Shown piece by piece: positions 25,756 to 35,903 of a stretch of DNA of 64,000 bases (positions within the stretch are counted from its first letter, which is position 1; each line of letters begins with the position of its first letter). The notes under the pieces are model-generated. The model was given only the letters and a program-made list of their open reading frames with translations, searched no databases and was not told the DNA's origin. This DNA is from an uncultured Lachnospiraceae bacterium (GTDB lineage: Bacteria > Bacillota > Clostridia > Lachnospirales > Lachnospiraceae), in contig CAJTPS010000006.1 in NCBI GenBank assembly GCA_910578555.1, positions 124,001 through 188,000 of the forward strand. The letters are read 5' to 3'. The position numbers and the translations under genes were made by a program.

Positions 25756-28700
25756 ATGGGAAACGTAAAGCGCATTTATGTGGAGAAGAAGGAGCCTTTC
25801 GCGGTCAAGGCGAAGGAACTGCAGGAAGAGATCGGGAGTTATCTCGGAATTGACGGTGTGAAAGAGGTCCGGGTACTGATCCGCTATGATGTGGAGAATC
25901 TGTCGGAAGAGGTTTTTCTGAAAGCATGTAAGACGGTTTTTTCGGAGCCGCCGGTGGATATCTTATATGAAGAGACGATTCAGATTCCGGCAGACGGAAA
26001 GGTTTTCAGCGTGGAATACCTGCCGGGCCAGTTTGATCAGAGAGCAGATTCTGCGGTTCAGTGCGTAAAATTTCTGAAAGAAGACGAAGAGCCGATTATC
26101 AAAACGGCAGTCACATATTTAATAACGGGCGATATATCTGATGAGGAGTTCGGAAGAATCAAGGCATACTGTATTAATCCGGTGGATTCCAGAGAAACGG
26201 ATATGGTGAAACCGGACACTCTTGTCACTGTTTATGATGAGCCTGCTGACGTGGCGGTGTTTGAGAATATGCCGGAGCGGGAAGATTTTATTGATATGCC
26301 GCAGGCGGAGTTGAAAGAACTTTATGATTCCTTAGGTCTGGCCATGACTTTTAAGGATTTCTTACATATACAGAATTATTTCGCAGGGGAAGAGAAGCGT
26401 AATCCTACCATGACGGAGATCCGCGTGCTGGATACATACTGGTCGGATCACTGCCGCCATACCACTTTTTCCACGGAATTGAAGAAAGTAGATTTTGCGG
26501 AAGGATTTTATCAGAAGCCGATTAAAGATACTTATGAGAATTATCTTGCCGTCAGGGATGAGATTTTTGCGGGTAGACAGGACAAGTTCGTCTGTCTGAT
26601 GGATCTGGCGCTGATGGCTATGCGCAAGCTAAAGAAGGACGGGAAACTGGAGGATATGGAAGAGTCTGACGAGATCAATGCCTGCTCGGTGGTGGTTCCC
26701 GTGGAGATGGATTACGGCGACCGGAAGGTGACGGAGGAGTGGCTTGTCTTTTTCAAGAATGAAACCCATAACCATCCTACGGAGATCGAGCCTTTCGGCG
26801 GAGCGGCGACGTGTCTTGGCGGCGCGATCCGTGATCCCCTGTCGGGACGCGGTTATGTGTATCAGGCGATGCGCGTGACGGGTGCGGCTGATCCTACGGT
26901 GCCGGTGTCGGAGACGCTTAAGGGCAAGCTGTCCCAGAAGAAGCTGGTGCGCGGGGCGGCGAGCGGTTATTCGTCCTACGGCAATCAGATCGGACTTGCG
27001 ACCGGACTGGTCAAGGAGATTTATCATCCTGATTATGTGGCAAAGAGAATGGAGATCGGTGCGGTGATGGGTGCGGCGCCGAGAAAGAATGTCATCCGTG
27101 AGACATCTGATCCTGACGATATCATAATTCTTCTGGGCGGCAGAACCGGACGTGACGGCTGCGGCGGCGCGACGGGCTCCTCCAAAGTACACACGGAGAG
27201 TTCCATCGAGACTTGCGGCGCGGAGGTGCAGAAGGGTAATGCACCCACGGAGCGTAAGATTCAGAGACTGTTCAGGCGCGAAGAGGTCAGCAGGCTGATC
27301 AAGAAATGTAACGATTTCGGCGCGGGCGGTGTGTCCGTGGCGATCGGCGAACTGGCGGACGGTCTTGTGGTGGACCTCGATAAAGTACCGAAGAAGTATG
27401 CGGGTCTGGACGGTACAGAACTGGCAATCTCGGAATCACAGGAGAGAATGGCGGTTGTGGTAGCGCCGAAAGACGTGGAGGCATTCTTAGGCTATGCGGC
27501 ACAGGAGAATCTGGAAGCGGTAGAGGTTGCGGTCGTGACGAAAGAGCCGAGACTGGTACTTAGATGGTGCGGCAAGGAGATTGTCAATATTTCCAGAGCG
27601 TTCCTGGATACCAACGGCGCCCATCAGGAGACCGCCGTTGCGGTGGACATGCCGGAAGAAAAAGAAAACTATCTGAAGAAGATCGCGACGCCTGCAGTTG
27701 CGGATGCGGTGGCAGCGGGGGATGTCAGGAAGGCGTGGCTGACGCTTCTGCATGATTTGAATGTGTGCTCGCAAAAAGGTCTGGTGGAGATGTTCGATGC
27801 GTCCATCGGCGCGGGCAGCGTATACATGCCTTACGGCGGTAAATACCAGTTGACGGAAACCCAGGCGATGATTGCTAAACTGCCTGTATTAAAAGGAAAA
27901 ACGGATACCGTGACGATGATGAGTTACGGTTTTGATCCTTATCTGTCCAGTTGGAGTCCATATCACGGTGCAATCTATGCCGTGACGGAGTCTATGGCGA
28001 AAATCGTGGCAAACGGCGGAGACTATAAGACGATCCGCTTTACATTCCAGGAGTATTTCAGGAGAATGAGCGAGGAGCCTGGCCGCTGGAGCCAGCCTTT
28101 TGCGGCGCTGCTTGGCGCGTATGACGCACAGATGGGATACGGACTGCCTTCCATCGGCGGCAAGGACTCCATGTCCGGCACATTCAATGAGATTGACGTG
28201 CCGCCCACACTCGTTTCCTTTGCGGTGGATATCAGTAAACAGGGTAATATCGTGACGCCGGAGCTTAAGAAGGCGGGCAATAAGATGGTACGTTTCCATA
28301 TTGCGAAGAACGAGTATGATCTTCCGTTATATGAAAATGTTATGCATGTATATGACACAATTCTGACACTTATGTCACAGAAAAAGATTGTTTCGGCGTA
28401 TGCGCTTGATGCGAAAGGCGCTGCGGCGGCGATCGGCAAGATGGCGTTTGGCAATAAACTGGGCGTGATTGTGGAGAGCTGTCTGGCTGCAGAGAAGCTT
28501 TTTGACACCGGATTGGGTGAGATTCTGGCTGAAATGCCGGCGGAGGCAGTTGCGGAACTGGCGGCAGGAGCAGAGAAGAGAGCGGCAGATGACGGGACTT
28601 GCCGCGTAAACTACACCGTTATCGGTACGGTGACTGACGAACCGGCATTTGTCTACGGCGATGTGAAGATCACCATGGAGGAAGCGCTGTCCGCATGGAA

Positions 28701-29607
28701 GGACAAGCTGGATAAAGTCTTTCCGTATACGGCCGGAAAAGATAAGAGCGCGGTTCCATCAGAGTTGTATAAAGCCAAAGAGATCTATGTATGCAGAAAT
28801 AAAGCAGCAAAGCCTACCGTGTTTATCCCGGTATTTCCGGGTACGAACTGCGAGTATGACAGCGGCGCGGCTTTTGAGCGGGCAGGCGCAGAGGTCATTA
28901 CGAAGGTATTTAAGAATCTGACAGCGGAAGACATCAGGGAGAGTGTGGACGTATTTGAGCAGGCCATCGGGCAGGCACAGATCATCATGTTCCCCGGCGG
29001 ATTTTCCGCAGGTGACGAGCCGGACGGTTCAGCGAAGTTTTTTGCCACCGCTTTTCAGAATGCAAAGATCAAAGAAGCGGTGAGTAAACTGTTAAATGAA
29101 AGAGACGGTCTTGCGCTGGGAATCTGCAACGGTTTTCAGGCGCTGATCAAGCTGGGACTGGTGCCTTACGGCGAGATCGTGGGACAGAAAGAGGATTCCC
29201 CTACGCTGACCTTTAACACGGTCAACCGCCATATTTCCAAGATGGCGTACCTGAAAGTAGTATCCAATAAGTCTCCGTGGTTACAGGGAGCGGTATTGGG
29301 AAATACTTATGTAAACCCGGCTTCTCATGGTGAAGGACGCTTTGTTGCGCCGAAGGAGTGGATTGACAGGCTGTTTGCAAACGGACAGGTGGCTACGCAG
29401 TACGCGGATATAGACGGTAATGTGTCGATGGATGAAGAGTGGAACATCAACGGTTCCTATGCCTCCATCGAAGGTATCACATCTCCTGACGGGCGTGTAT
29501 TCGGTAAGATGGCGCATTCCGAGAGAAGAGGCGAGGGCGTTGCTGTTAATATTTACGGAGAACAGGATATGAAGATATTCGAATCCGGCGTAGCATATTT
29601 TAAATAA
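25756..29607 (+). CDS. purL: Phosphoribosylformylglycinamidine synthase, single chain
   Basis: A 1283-residue enzyme for step four of purine synthesis (FGAR + Gln + ATP to FGAM). The order is an N-terminal PurS-like domain (about 1-170), a linker, two PurM-type ATP domains (ETHNHPTEIEPFGGAATCLGG near 335; GGKDSMSGTFNE near 805) and a C-terminal glutamine amidotransferase (VFPGTNCEYDSG near 1028; catalytic Cys in GICNGFQAL near 1124). It is the large fused form rather than the split PurS/L/Q of Bacilli. AAGGAG precedes the ATG. It is monocistronic, behind the hairpin leader, and ends at a terminator. Confidence 0.97.
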   Translation: MGNVKRIYVEKKEPFAVKAKELQEEIGSYLGIDGVKEVRVLIRYDVENLSEEVFLKACKTVFSEPPVDILYEETIQIPADGKVFSVEYLPGQFDQRADSAVQCVKFLKEDEEPIIKTAVTYLITGDISDEEFGRIKAYCINPVDSRETDMVKPDTLVTVYDEPADVAVFENMPEREDFIDMPQAELKELYDSLGLAMTFKDFLHIQNYFAGEEKRNPTMTEIRVLDTYWSDHCRHTTFSTELKKVDFAEGFYQKPIKDTYENYLAVRDEIFAGRQDKFVCLMDLALMAMRKLKKDGKLEDMEESDEINACSVVVPVEMDYGDRKVTEEWLVFFKNETHNHPTEIEPFGGAATCLGGAIRDPLSGRGYVYQAMRVTGAADPTVPVSETLKGKLSQKKLVRGAASGYSSYGNQIGLATGLVKEIYHPDYVAKRMEIGAVMGAAPRKNVIRETSDPDDIIILLGGRTGRDGCGGATGSSKVHTESSIETCGAEVQKGNAPTERKIQRLFRREEVSRLIKKCNDFGAGGVSVAIGELADGLVVDLDKVPKKYAGLDGTELAISESQERMAVVVAPKDVEAFLGYAAQENLEAVEVAVVTKEPRLVLRWCGKEIVNISRAFLDTNGAHQETAVAVDMPEEKENYLKKIATPAVADAVAAGDVRKAWLTLLHDLNVCSQKGLVEMFDASIGAGSVYMPYGGKYQLTETQAMIAKLPVLKGKTDTVTMMSYGFDPYLSSWSPYHGAIYAVTESMAKIVANGGDYKTIRFTFQEYFRRMSEEPGRWSQPFAALLGAYDAQMGYGLPSIGGKDSMSGTFNEIDVPPTLVSFAVDISKQGNIVTPELKKAGNKMVRFHIAKNEYDLPLYENVMHVYDTILTLMSQKKIVSAYALDAKGAAAAIGKMAFGNKLGVIVESCLAAEKLFDTGLGEILAEMPAEAVAELAAGAEKRAADDGTCRVNYTVIGTVTDEPAFVYGDVKITMEEALSAWKDKLDKVFPYTAGKDKSAVPSELYKAKEIYVCRNKAAKPTVFIPVFPGTNCEYDSGAAFERAGAEVITKVFKNLTAEDIRESVDVFEQAIGQAQIIMFPGGFSAGDEPDGSAKFFATAFQNAKIKEAVSKLLNERDGLALGICNGFQALIKLGLVPYGEIVGQKEDSPTLTFNTVNRHISKMAYLKVVSNKSPWLQGAVLGNTYVNPASHGEGRFVAPKEWIDRLFANGQVATQYADIDGNVSMDEEWNINGSYASIEGITSPDGRVFGKMAHSERRGEGVAVNIYGEQDMKIFESGVAYFK

Positions 29608-29619
29608 TGTTGATGAGAA

Positions 29620-29658
29620 AGGCCTCATGTACGGAAATCGCCCGTGCAGGAGGTCTTT
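29620..29658 (+). terminator. Terminator after purL
   Basis: An imperfect stem, GGCCTCATGTACGG with CCGTGCAGGAGGTC, ends in TTTT just after the purL stop codon. Confidence 0.75.
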
Positions 29659-29718
29659 TCGGAGCAAAGTATAATGCACAGGGCAGCGAGTGCAAAAAGA
29701 GTAAGATGGAAAATGAAA

Positions 29719-29793
29719 ACTTTCAATCGTGAAATTGGTATCTGCGCGCTGTCTGACACAGACTTGTCGTGTGCAGAAAACAGCGCAGAAATG
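29719..29793 (+). ncRNA. Structured 5' leader, copy B of a two-copy motif
   Basis: It shares TTTCAATCG, the closing stem TCTGCGC (29,741-29,747) / GCGCAGA (29,783-29,789) and the AGAAATG end with the leader at 884-977. The inner part differs (ACAC...GTGT instead of GTCTCAT/ATGAGAC). It ends 13 bases before the ATG at 29,803, with the ribosome site (GAGG) directly at its edge. Unrecognised as a known class. Confidence 0.5.
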
Positions 29794-29802
29794 AGGTAAA
29801 AT

Positions 29803-31056
29803 ATGGGAATAACAGAGCAGACAGAGAATGAGATGAATGAAGAAGCAGCAAAAGAGCATACCACTGGAACAGGTCAGAAGGCAGCGGAGCAGGCTGCAGA
29901 GGCAGCAAACGATTTCATGCGGCAGACGTATGCCTTTGCGACGGATGTGAAATTGAAAGAATGCAGGTACTGCTGTGTCATGATACCGAAGAAGGCACGG
30001 ATCTGTCCTAACTGTAAATCAAAGCTCAGGAAACATACATTGGGCAAAGCGGTTGCGGCAGTTTTCGTGATCGGGGTGATCGGCGCGGGCGGTTACGGGC
30101 TGTCTGCATATCTGGGATGGCTGCCTGATTCTGTTGTACCCGTATGGCTGGCGCAGCAAAAAAATCTGGAGGCGGTTGAGGCGACAACTGCTGTGGAGGC
30201 AGCGGAGACTGCAGCAGGTGCGAAGACCGTGGAGCCGGTGGATCTCCTGCAGCCGGATACGGCAGGAGGGCCGCAGGAGACGACGGAGCAGCCTGTCATG
30301 CCGGATACGGCAGAAGCACCGCAGAGGACAACGGATCAAAGTGTCAGACCAGAGACGACAGAAGCACCGCAGGGGACAACAGATCAGAGCGACAGGTCAG
30401 AGACGACAGAAGGGCCGCAGGAGATAACGGATCAGAGTGCCAGGCCGGAGGCGGCAGAACAGCCGGAGACAGGGAAAGGACTGACAGCAGGGAAAGATGA
30501 TGCCGCTGCGGGACTTGTGCAGACGGTTAAAGATAGCGAAAACGCCGTGTCAAGAGACGAGGAAACTGACGAAACCGGGACGGCGAAGAAGGATGCGGGC
30601 GACGAAACGAAAACAGAGAGCGTATCGTCACGGGACGACGCAGCAGCACAGGACGATGAGGCGGAGCCGGAAGAGACATTTCCTGAGGAGATGGATGAAA
30701 ACGAGGCGGCTTTCCGCGCCGACTGCGTGCGTAGAGGCTACAAGGAACTCCTACGGAATGAGGAGTATCTGGGCACGGCGGTCTGGCTGGAGGCGGAGGT
30801 GATCTGTCAGGTTGACGGCGGACTTTTTGACGAGAATATCTATTATTTGTGCGTGGAAGAAGAGAATGATGATATCAGTCGTTATTATATTATCAGAGAC
30901 GACAGGGCAGCGGACGAGACACTGATTCTCGAAGGCGACATGCTTACGGTATACGGACGTCTGTTCGGGAATTGTAAGCTTCCGGCGAGTCTGGTTGAGA
31001 CAAGACCGACGGTGCCGGCGATCTTCATGTTGTGCTGTGACCTGGCGGAAGAATAA
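29803..31056 (+). CDS. Zinc-ribbon, single-pass membrane protein with acidic repeat stalk
   Basis: A 417-residue protein. Order: a polar N-terminus, a zinc ribbon (CRYC and CPNC, about 51-73), one membrane helix (AVAAVFVIGVIGAGGYGLSAYL, about 84-105), and a long low-complexity outer segment with four Pro/Thr/Gln repeats of the type APQGTTDQS (about 150-215). An acidic stretch follows and a folded C-terminal domain (about 310-417), perhaps an OB-like barrel. The layout suggests an inside ribbon and outside domain. GAGG lies upstream of the ATG and the structured leader sits directly before it. The function is unknown. Confidence 0.75.
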   Translation: MGITEQTENEMNEEAAKEHTTGTGQKAAEQAAEAANDFMRQTYAFATDVKLKECRYCCVMIPKKARICPNCKSKLRKHTLGKAVAAVFVIGVIGAGGYGLSAYLGWLPDSVVPVWLAQQKNLEAVEATTAVEAAETAAGAKTVEPVDLLQPDTAGGPQETTEQPVMPDTAEAPQRTTDQSVRPETTEAPQGTTDQSDRSETTEGPQEITDQSARPEAAEQPETGKGLTAGKDDAAAGLVQTVKDSENAVSRDEETDETGTAKKDAGDETKTESVSSRDDAAAQDDEAEPEETFPEEMDENEAAFRADCVRRGYKELLRNEEYLGTAVWLEAEVICQVDGGLFDENIYYLCVEEENDDISRYYIIRDDRAADETLILEGDMLTVYGRLFGNCKLPASLVETRPTVPAIFMLCCDLAEE

Positions 31057-31245
31057 TGCATACGCTGCCGGTAGCGAAAATGCGATAGCGGCACCGCAGG
31101 CTGCGGCGGAATTGTGGAAGCGCAGGAAGGAAGGTCTGCTTTTTTGGGAATTGAAAGGGCAGAGCGCCTGTGTTATAATGAGTCGGTTGTGCCATAGCAT
31201 ATTTTAAGAGATTCACATACATTTTAGAAGGAAACAGGTGACAGA

Positions 31246-32451
31246 ATGAAGGCATTCTTAATATTGGAAGATGGTACTGTTTTTGAGGGAACGCATATAG
31301 GCGCGCAGAAAGAGGTCATCAGCGAAATCGTGTTTAATACTTCTATGGCGGGTTATCTGGAAGTGCTGACAGATCCGTCCTACGCGGGACAGGCAGTGTG
31401 CATGACTTATCCGCTGATCGGCAATTATGGCATCTGCAGAGAGGATATGGAATCCCGCAAGGCATGGCCGGATGGCTATATTGTCAGGGAACTTTCGCGT
31501 ATCCCCAGCAATTTCAGATGTGATATGACGATTCAGGCATTTCTGGAGGAAAACGGCGTGCCGGGCATCGCGGGGATCGATACGAGGGCACTTGTGAAGC
31601 TTCTGCGTGAAAAAGGAACCATGAACGGCATGATTACAACCGACGAAAGATATCAGCTGGACGAGATTCTTCCGAGGTTAAAGGCTTATACGACGGGGAA
31701 GGTCGTAGGGCGTGTGACCTGTAAAGAGAAATATACGCTGGCTGCCGCGAAGACGCTGGCGGACAACGGTCCGGTTTCCGGCAGTTCGCAGTTTCAGAGA
31801 GAGGCTTATGAGAACGGTGTTCGCGAGAAGAAGCCGAGTATGGTGCGTGAACTGAATGGAAAAGGGTTAAAAGTGGCGCTCCTTGATCTGGGGGCCAAAG
31901 ACAATATTGCGAGATCACTCGCCGCGAGAGGCTGTGAGGTGACGGTCTATCCGGCGGGCACTAAGGCGCAGGAGATCATAGACGCGAAGCCGGACGGGAT
32001 CATGCTCAGCAACGGACCGGGCGACCCGAAGGAGTGTACAGGAGTGATCGACGAGATCAGGAAATTGTACGACACGGATATCACGATCTTCGCGATCTGT
32101 CTCGGACATCAGCTGATGGCGCTTGCCACGGGGGCGGACACGTATAAGATGAAATACGGACACAGAGGCGGCAATCATCCGGTAAAGGATCTGCAGACCG
32201 GCAGAGTCTATATTTCTTCCCAGAATCACGGGTATGTCGTGGACACGGACAGACTGGACCCGCAGGTGGCGGTTGAGGCATTTGTCAATGTCAATGACGG
32301 CACCAACGAAGGGCTCTCCTATACGGGCAAAAATATCTTTACGGTGCAGTTTCATCCGGAGGCATGTCCGGGACCGCAGGACTCCGGGGATTTGTTCGAC
32401 CGGTTTATTTCTATGATGCGAAACGGAGGACTGTGTGAGAAATCACACTGA
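31246..32451 (+). CDS. carA: Carbamoyl-phosphate synthase small subunit
   Basis: A 401-residue glutaminase subunit, which feeds ammonia from glutamine to CarB for carbamoyl phosphate (arginine and pyrimidine routes). The N-terminal CPS domain has FLILEDGTVFEG and the motif NTSMAGYLEVLTDPSY. The C-terminal amidotransferase has LSNGPGDP, the catalytic Cys in AICLGHQLMALA, and the His/Glu pair in VQFHPEACPGP. It is a little longer than many homologues because of an insert at about residues 160-185. AGGAAACAGGTGAC precedes the ATG. carB lies 173 bases downstream. Confidence 0.97.
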   Translation: MKAFLILEDGTVFEGTHIGAQKEVISEIVFNTSMAGYLEVLTDPSYAGQAVCMTYPLIGNYGICREDMESRKAWPDGYIVRELSRIPSNFRCDMTIQAFLEENGVPGIAGIDTRALVKLLREKGTMNGMITTDERYQLDEILPRLKAYTTGKVVGRVTCKEKYTLAAAKTLADNGPVSGSSQFQREAYENGVREKKPSMVRELNGKGLKVALLDLGAKDNIARSLAARGCEVTVYPAGTKAQEIIDAKPDGIMLSNGPGDPKECTGVIDEIRKLYDTDITIFAICLGHQLMALATGADTYKMKYGHRGGNHPVKDLQTGRVYISSQNHGYVVDTDRLDPQVAVEAFVNVNDGTNEGLSYTGKNIFTVQFHPEACPGPQDSGDLFDRFISMMRNGGLCEKSH

Positions 32452-32524
32452 TGTGCTGATTTCCTCCGTCTGAACAAGTTCAGACAGCAGATTTATGCAG
32501 GAGCGTCATAAATTTGTCTGTATG

Positions 32525-32549
32525 GCAAAACTTTGGAAACAAAGTTTGC
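32525..32549 (+). other. Inverted repeat between carA and carB
   Basis: AAACTTTG, a GAAA loop and CAAAGTTT make a stem of 8 bp, extended by GC pairs past one bulged A. It lies in the 173-base gap between carA and carB and has no T-run. It might tune relative expression of the two genes. Confidence 0.4.
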
Positions 32550-32624
32550 AAAGTTGAGATTTGCGGCTTTGCGGTAGCAAAGTCATGCCACTTGTCGCGA
32601 AAACGCTCCGGAATGGAGAATACA

Positions 32625-35600
32625 ATGCCAAAAAATCCAAACGTAAAAAGTGTTTTAGTAATAGGTTCGGGTCCGATCGTGATCGGGCAGGCGGCGGAGT
32701 TTGACTATGCCGGCACACAGGCGTGCCGCTCTTTAAAAGAAGAGGGCATGGAAGTTATTCTGGTCAATTCCAATCCGGCGACGATCATGACCGACGGTGA
32801 TATCGCGGACAAAGTATATATTGAACCGTTGACGACGAAGGTATTAGAACAAATCATCATGAAAGAGAAACCCGACAGTCTTTTGCCCAATATGGGCGGA
32901 CAGGCGGGCTTAAATCTCGGCATGGAACTGGATGAGTCCGGCTTTCTGGCGGCGCACGGCGTTGCACTTCTCGGCACCACGGCCAAGACCATTAAGAAGG
33001 CGGAAGACCGGCTGGAGTTCAAGGAGACGATGGAGAAGATCGGGGAACCTTGTGCGCCTTCCCTCGTCGTGGAAAATATCGAGGACGGCGTTGCGTTCGC
33101 GAATAAAATCGGCTATCCCGTCGTGCTTCGTCCGGCCTATACGCTGGGCGGCTCCGGCGGCGGCATCGCCCATAATCAGATGGAACTGGAGGAGATACTG
33201 GCCAACGGGCTGCGGCTTTCACGGGTGGGACAGGTTCTGGTGGAGCGCTGTATCGCCGGATGGAAAGAGATTGAATACGAGGTGATGCGCGACAGTGCAG
33301 GCAACTGTATCACCGTTTGTAATATGGAAAATATCGACCCGGTAGGCGTGCACACGGGCGACAGTATCGTGGTAGCGCCCTCACAGACACTGGGCGATAA
33401 AGAATATCAGATGCTCAGGAGTTCAGCGCTCAACATCATCAACGAACTGGGGATTACGGGCGGCTGTAACGTGCAGTTTGCGCTGCACCCCACCAGTTTC
33501 GAGTACTGTGTAATTGAGGTAAATCCGCGTGTGAGCCGTTCTTCTGCGCTTGCTTCTAAAGCGACGGGCTATCCGATCGCGAAGGTCGCGGCGAAGATTG
33601 CGCTCGGCTACACGTTAGATGAGATTCAGAATGCCATTACCGGTAAGACTTACGCCAGCTTTGAGCCGACGCTGGATTACTGTGTGGTAAAGATTCCAAG
33701 ACTGCCTTTCGATAAGTTTATAACGGCAAAACGTACTCTTACGACACAGATGAAGGCCACGGGCGAAGTCATGAGCATCGCTAACAACTTCGAGGGCGCG
33801 CTGATGAAGGCAATCCGCTCGCTGGAACAGCATGTGGACTGTCTGCGCAGCTATGATTTCTCGGCGCTTAGTGTGGAAGAGTTAAAGGAACGCATGAGAA
33901 TCGTGGATGACCAGAGAATCTATATCATTGCGGAGGCAATCCGCAAAGGCATTTCTTACGATACGATTCATGAGATTACCATGGTGGACCACTGGTTTAT
34001 TGATAAGATTGCGATTCTGACGGAGATGGAGGCGGCGCTGGAACAGAAACCGTTGACGGTAGAATTGTTAAAAGAGGCTAAAAGGCTTGAATTTCCCGAT
34101 ACGGTGATCGCCCGGCTGACCGGCAGGACAGAACAAGAAATTAGAAAAATGCGCTATGATAACGGCATCGTGGCGGCATTTAAGATGGTGGATACCTGTG
34201 CGGCAGAGTTCGCGGCGAGTACGCCTTATTATTATTCCGTATTCGGTTCCGAGACGGAAGTCGTGGAGACCCATCCGAAGAAAAAGGTGCTGGTGCTCGG
34301 TTCCGGACCGATCCGCATCGGGCAGGGAATCGAGTTCGATTATTGTTCCGTGCACGCCACATGGGCTTTTGCAAAAGAGGGCTATGAAACAATTATCATT
34401 AACAACAATCCGGAGACAGTCAGCACCGATTTTGATATTGCGGACAAACTCTATTTTGAGCCGTTGACGCCGGAGGACGTGGAGAATATCGTCAACGTGG
34501 AGAAACCGGACGGCGCGGTGGTGCAGTTTGGCGGACAGACGGCCATCAAGCTGACGGAGAGCCTGATGAAGATGGGTGTTCCCATTCTGGGCACCAGAGC
34601 GGAAGATGTGGATGCCGCGGAGGATCGGGAGCTTTTTGATCAGATTCTGGAAGAAACACAGATTCCCAGGGCAGCAGGCGGTACGGTGTACACGGCAGAA
34701 GAAGCGAAAGCGGTGGCAAACAGGCTGGGTTATCCGGTACTTGTGCGTCCTTCCTACGTGCTGGGCGGTCAGGGGATGCAGATCGCGCTGTCCGATCAGG
34801 AAATCGAGGAATTTATGGCGGTGATCAACCGCTATGAGCAGGATCACCCGATCCTGGTGGATAAATATTTACAGGGAAAAGAACTTGAGGTGGATGCGGT
34901 GTGCGATGGCACGGATATCCTGATTCCGGGCATTATGGAGCATATCGAGCGGACAGGCGTGCATTCGGGCGACAGTATCTCCGTTTACCCGGCGCCCACA
35001 GTCAGCGAAAAGGTAAAAGAGACTATTGCGGAGTATTCCAGAAGGCTGGCGAAAGCGCTGCATGTCATTGGTCTGATTAATATTCAGTTCATAGCCATGG
35101 GCGATGAAGTGTACGTGATTGAGGTGAATCCCAGGTCTTCCCGCACCGTGCCGTATATCAGCAAGGTAACGGGTATTCCGATCGTCGATCTGGCGACGGA
35201 AGTGATAATCGGTAAGAAAATTCGTGATCTGGGCTATGAGCCGGGCTTACAGCCGGCGGCGGATTATTATGCTGTGAAGATGCCGGTATTCTCTTTTGAA
35301 AAGATTCGCGGCGCGGAGATCAGCCTGGGGCCGGAGATGAAGTCTACCGGAGAATGTCTCGGCATTGCGAAGACCTTTAACGAGGCGCTTTATAAAGCAT
35401 TTCTTGGCGCCGGTGTCAATCTGCCGAAGCATAAGCAGATGATCATTACCGTCAAGGATGCGGATAAAGGCGAGGCAATCGAAGTGGCGCGCCGATTCCG
35501 GAAGCTGGGCTACATTATCTATGCGACAAGGAGTACGGCGGCTGCGTTAAATGAGGCGGGGGTCAAGGCGAGAAAAGTCAATAAAATTCAGCAGGAATCC

Positions 35601-35867
35601 CCTACGGTGATGGATCTGATTCTGGGACATAAAATCGACCTGGTGATCGATACGCCCACGCAGGGACGGGATAAGAGCAGAGACGGTTTCCTGATCCGCA
35701 GGACGGCGATTGAGACCGGCGTCAACTGTATCACGGCCATGGATACTGCCGCGGCGCTTGTGTCCAGCCTGGAAAATGCGGCGTCCGAGGCAGAGCTGAC
35801 GTTGATTGATATTGCGGGTATTGCCAGACGCGGGGAGCGCCGGTGCTTTCAAGAAAGCATCCTTTAG
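32625..35867 (+). CDS. carB: Carbamoyl-phosphate synthase large subunit
   Basis: A 1080-residue enzyme that makes carbamoyl phosphate from bicarbonate, ammonia and two ATP. It has two homologous halves, each with a nucleotide fold start (VLVIGSGPIVIGQAAEFDYAG near 9; VLVLGSGPIRIGQGIEFDYCS near 553) and an ATP-grasp domain (RPAYTLGGSGGG; RPSYVLGGQGMQ). A C-terminal MGS-like regulatory domain starts near 940. TGGAGA precedes the ATG at 32,625; a longer frame upstream lacks homology. Length is usual. Confidence 0.97.
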   Translation: MPKNPNVKSVLVIGSGPIVIGQAAEFDYAGTQACRSLKEEGMEVILVNSNPATIMTDGDIADKVYIEPLTTKVLEQIIMKEKPDSLLPNMGGQAGLNLGMELDESGFLAAHGVALLGTTAKTIKKAEDRLEFKETMEKIGEPCAPSLVVENIEDGVAFANKIGYPVVLRPAYTLGGSGGGIAHNQMELEEILANGLRLSRVGQVLVERCIAGWKEIEYEVMRDSAGNCITVCNMENIDPVGVHTGDSIVVAPSQTLGDKEYQMLRSSALNIINELGITGGCNVQFALHPTSFEYCVIEVNPRVSRSSALASKATGYPIAKVAAKIALGYTLDEIQNAITGKTYASFEPTLDYCVVKIPRLPFDKFITAKRTLTTQMKATGEVMSIANNFEGALMKAIRSLEQHVDCLRSYDFSALSVEELKERMRIVDDQRIYIIAEAIRKGISYDTIHEITMVDHWFIDKIAILTEMEAALEQKPLTVELLKEAKRLEFPDTVIARLTGRTEQEIRKMRYDNGIVAAFKMVDTCAAEFAASTPYYYSVFGSETEVVETHPKKKVLVLGSGPIRIGQGIEFDYCSVHATWAFAKEGYETIIINNNPETVSTDFDIADKLYFEPLTPEDVENIVNVEKPDGAVVQFGGQTAIKLTESLMKMGVPILGTRAEDVDAAEDRELFDQILEETQIPRAAGGTVYTAEEAKAVANRLGYPVLVRPSYVLGGQGMQIALSDQEIEEFMAVINRYEQDHPILVDKYLQGKELEVDAVCDGTDILIPGIMEHIERTGVHSGDSISVYPAPTVSEKVKETIAEYSRRLAKALHVIGLINIQFIAMGDEVYVIEVNPRSSRTVPYISKVTGIPIVDLATEVIIGKKIRDLGYEPGLQPAADYYAVKMPVFSFEKIRGAEISLGPEMKSTGECLGIAKTFNEALYKAFLGAGVNLPKHKQMIITVKDADKGEAIEVARRFRKLGYIIYATRSTAAALNEAGVKARKVNKIQQESPTVMDLILGHKIDLVIDTPTQGRDKSRDGFLIRRTAIETGVNCITAMDTAAALVSSLENAASEAELTLIDIAGIARRGERRCFQESIL

Positions 35868-35903
35868 GGGATTGCAAAGGAATGGTTTTGCAACAGGAAT
35901 TTT

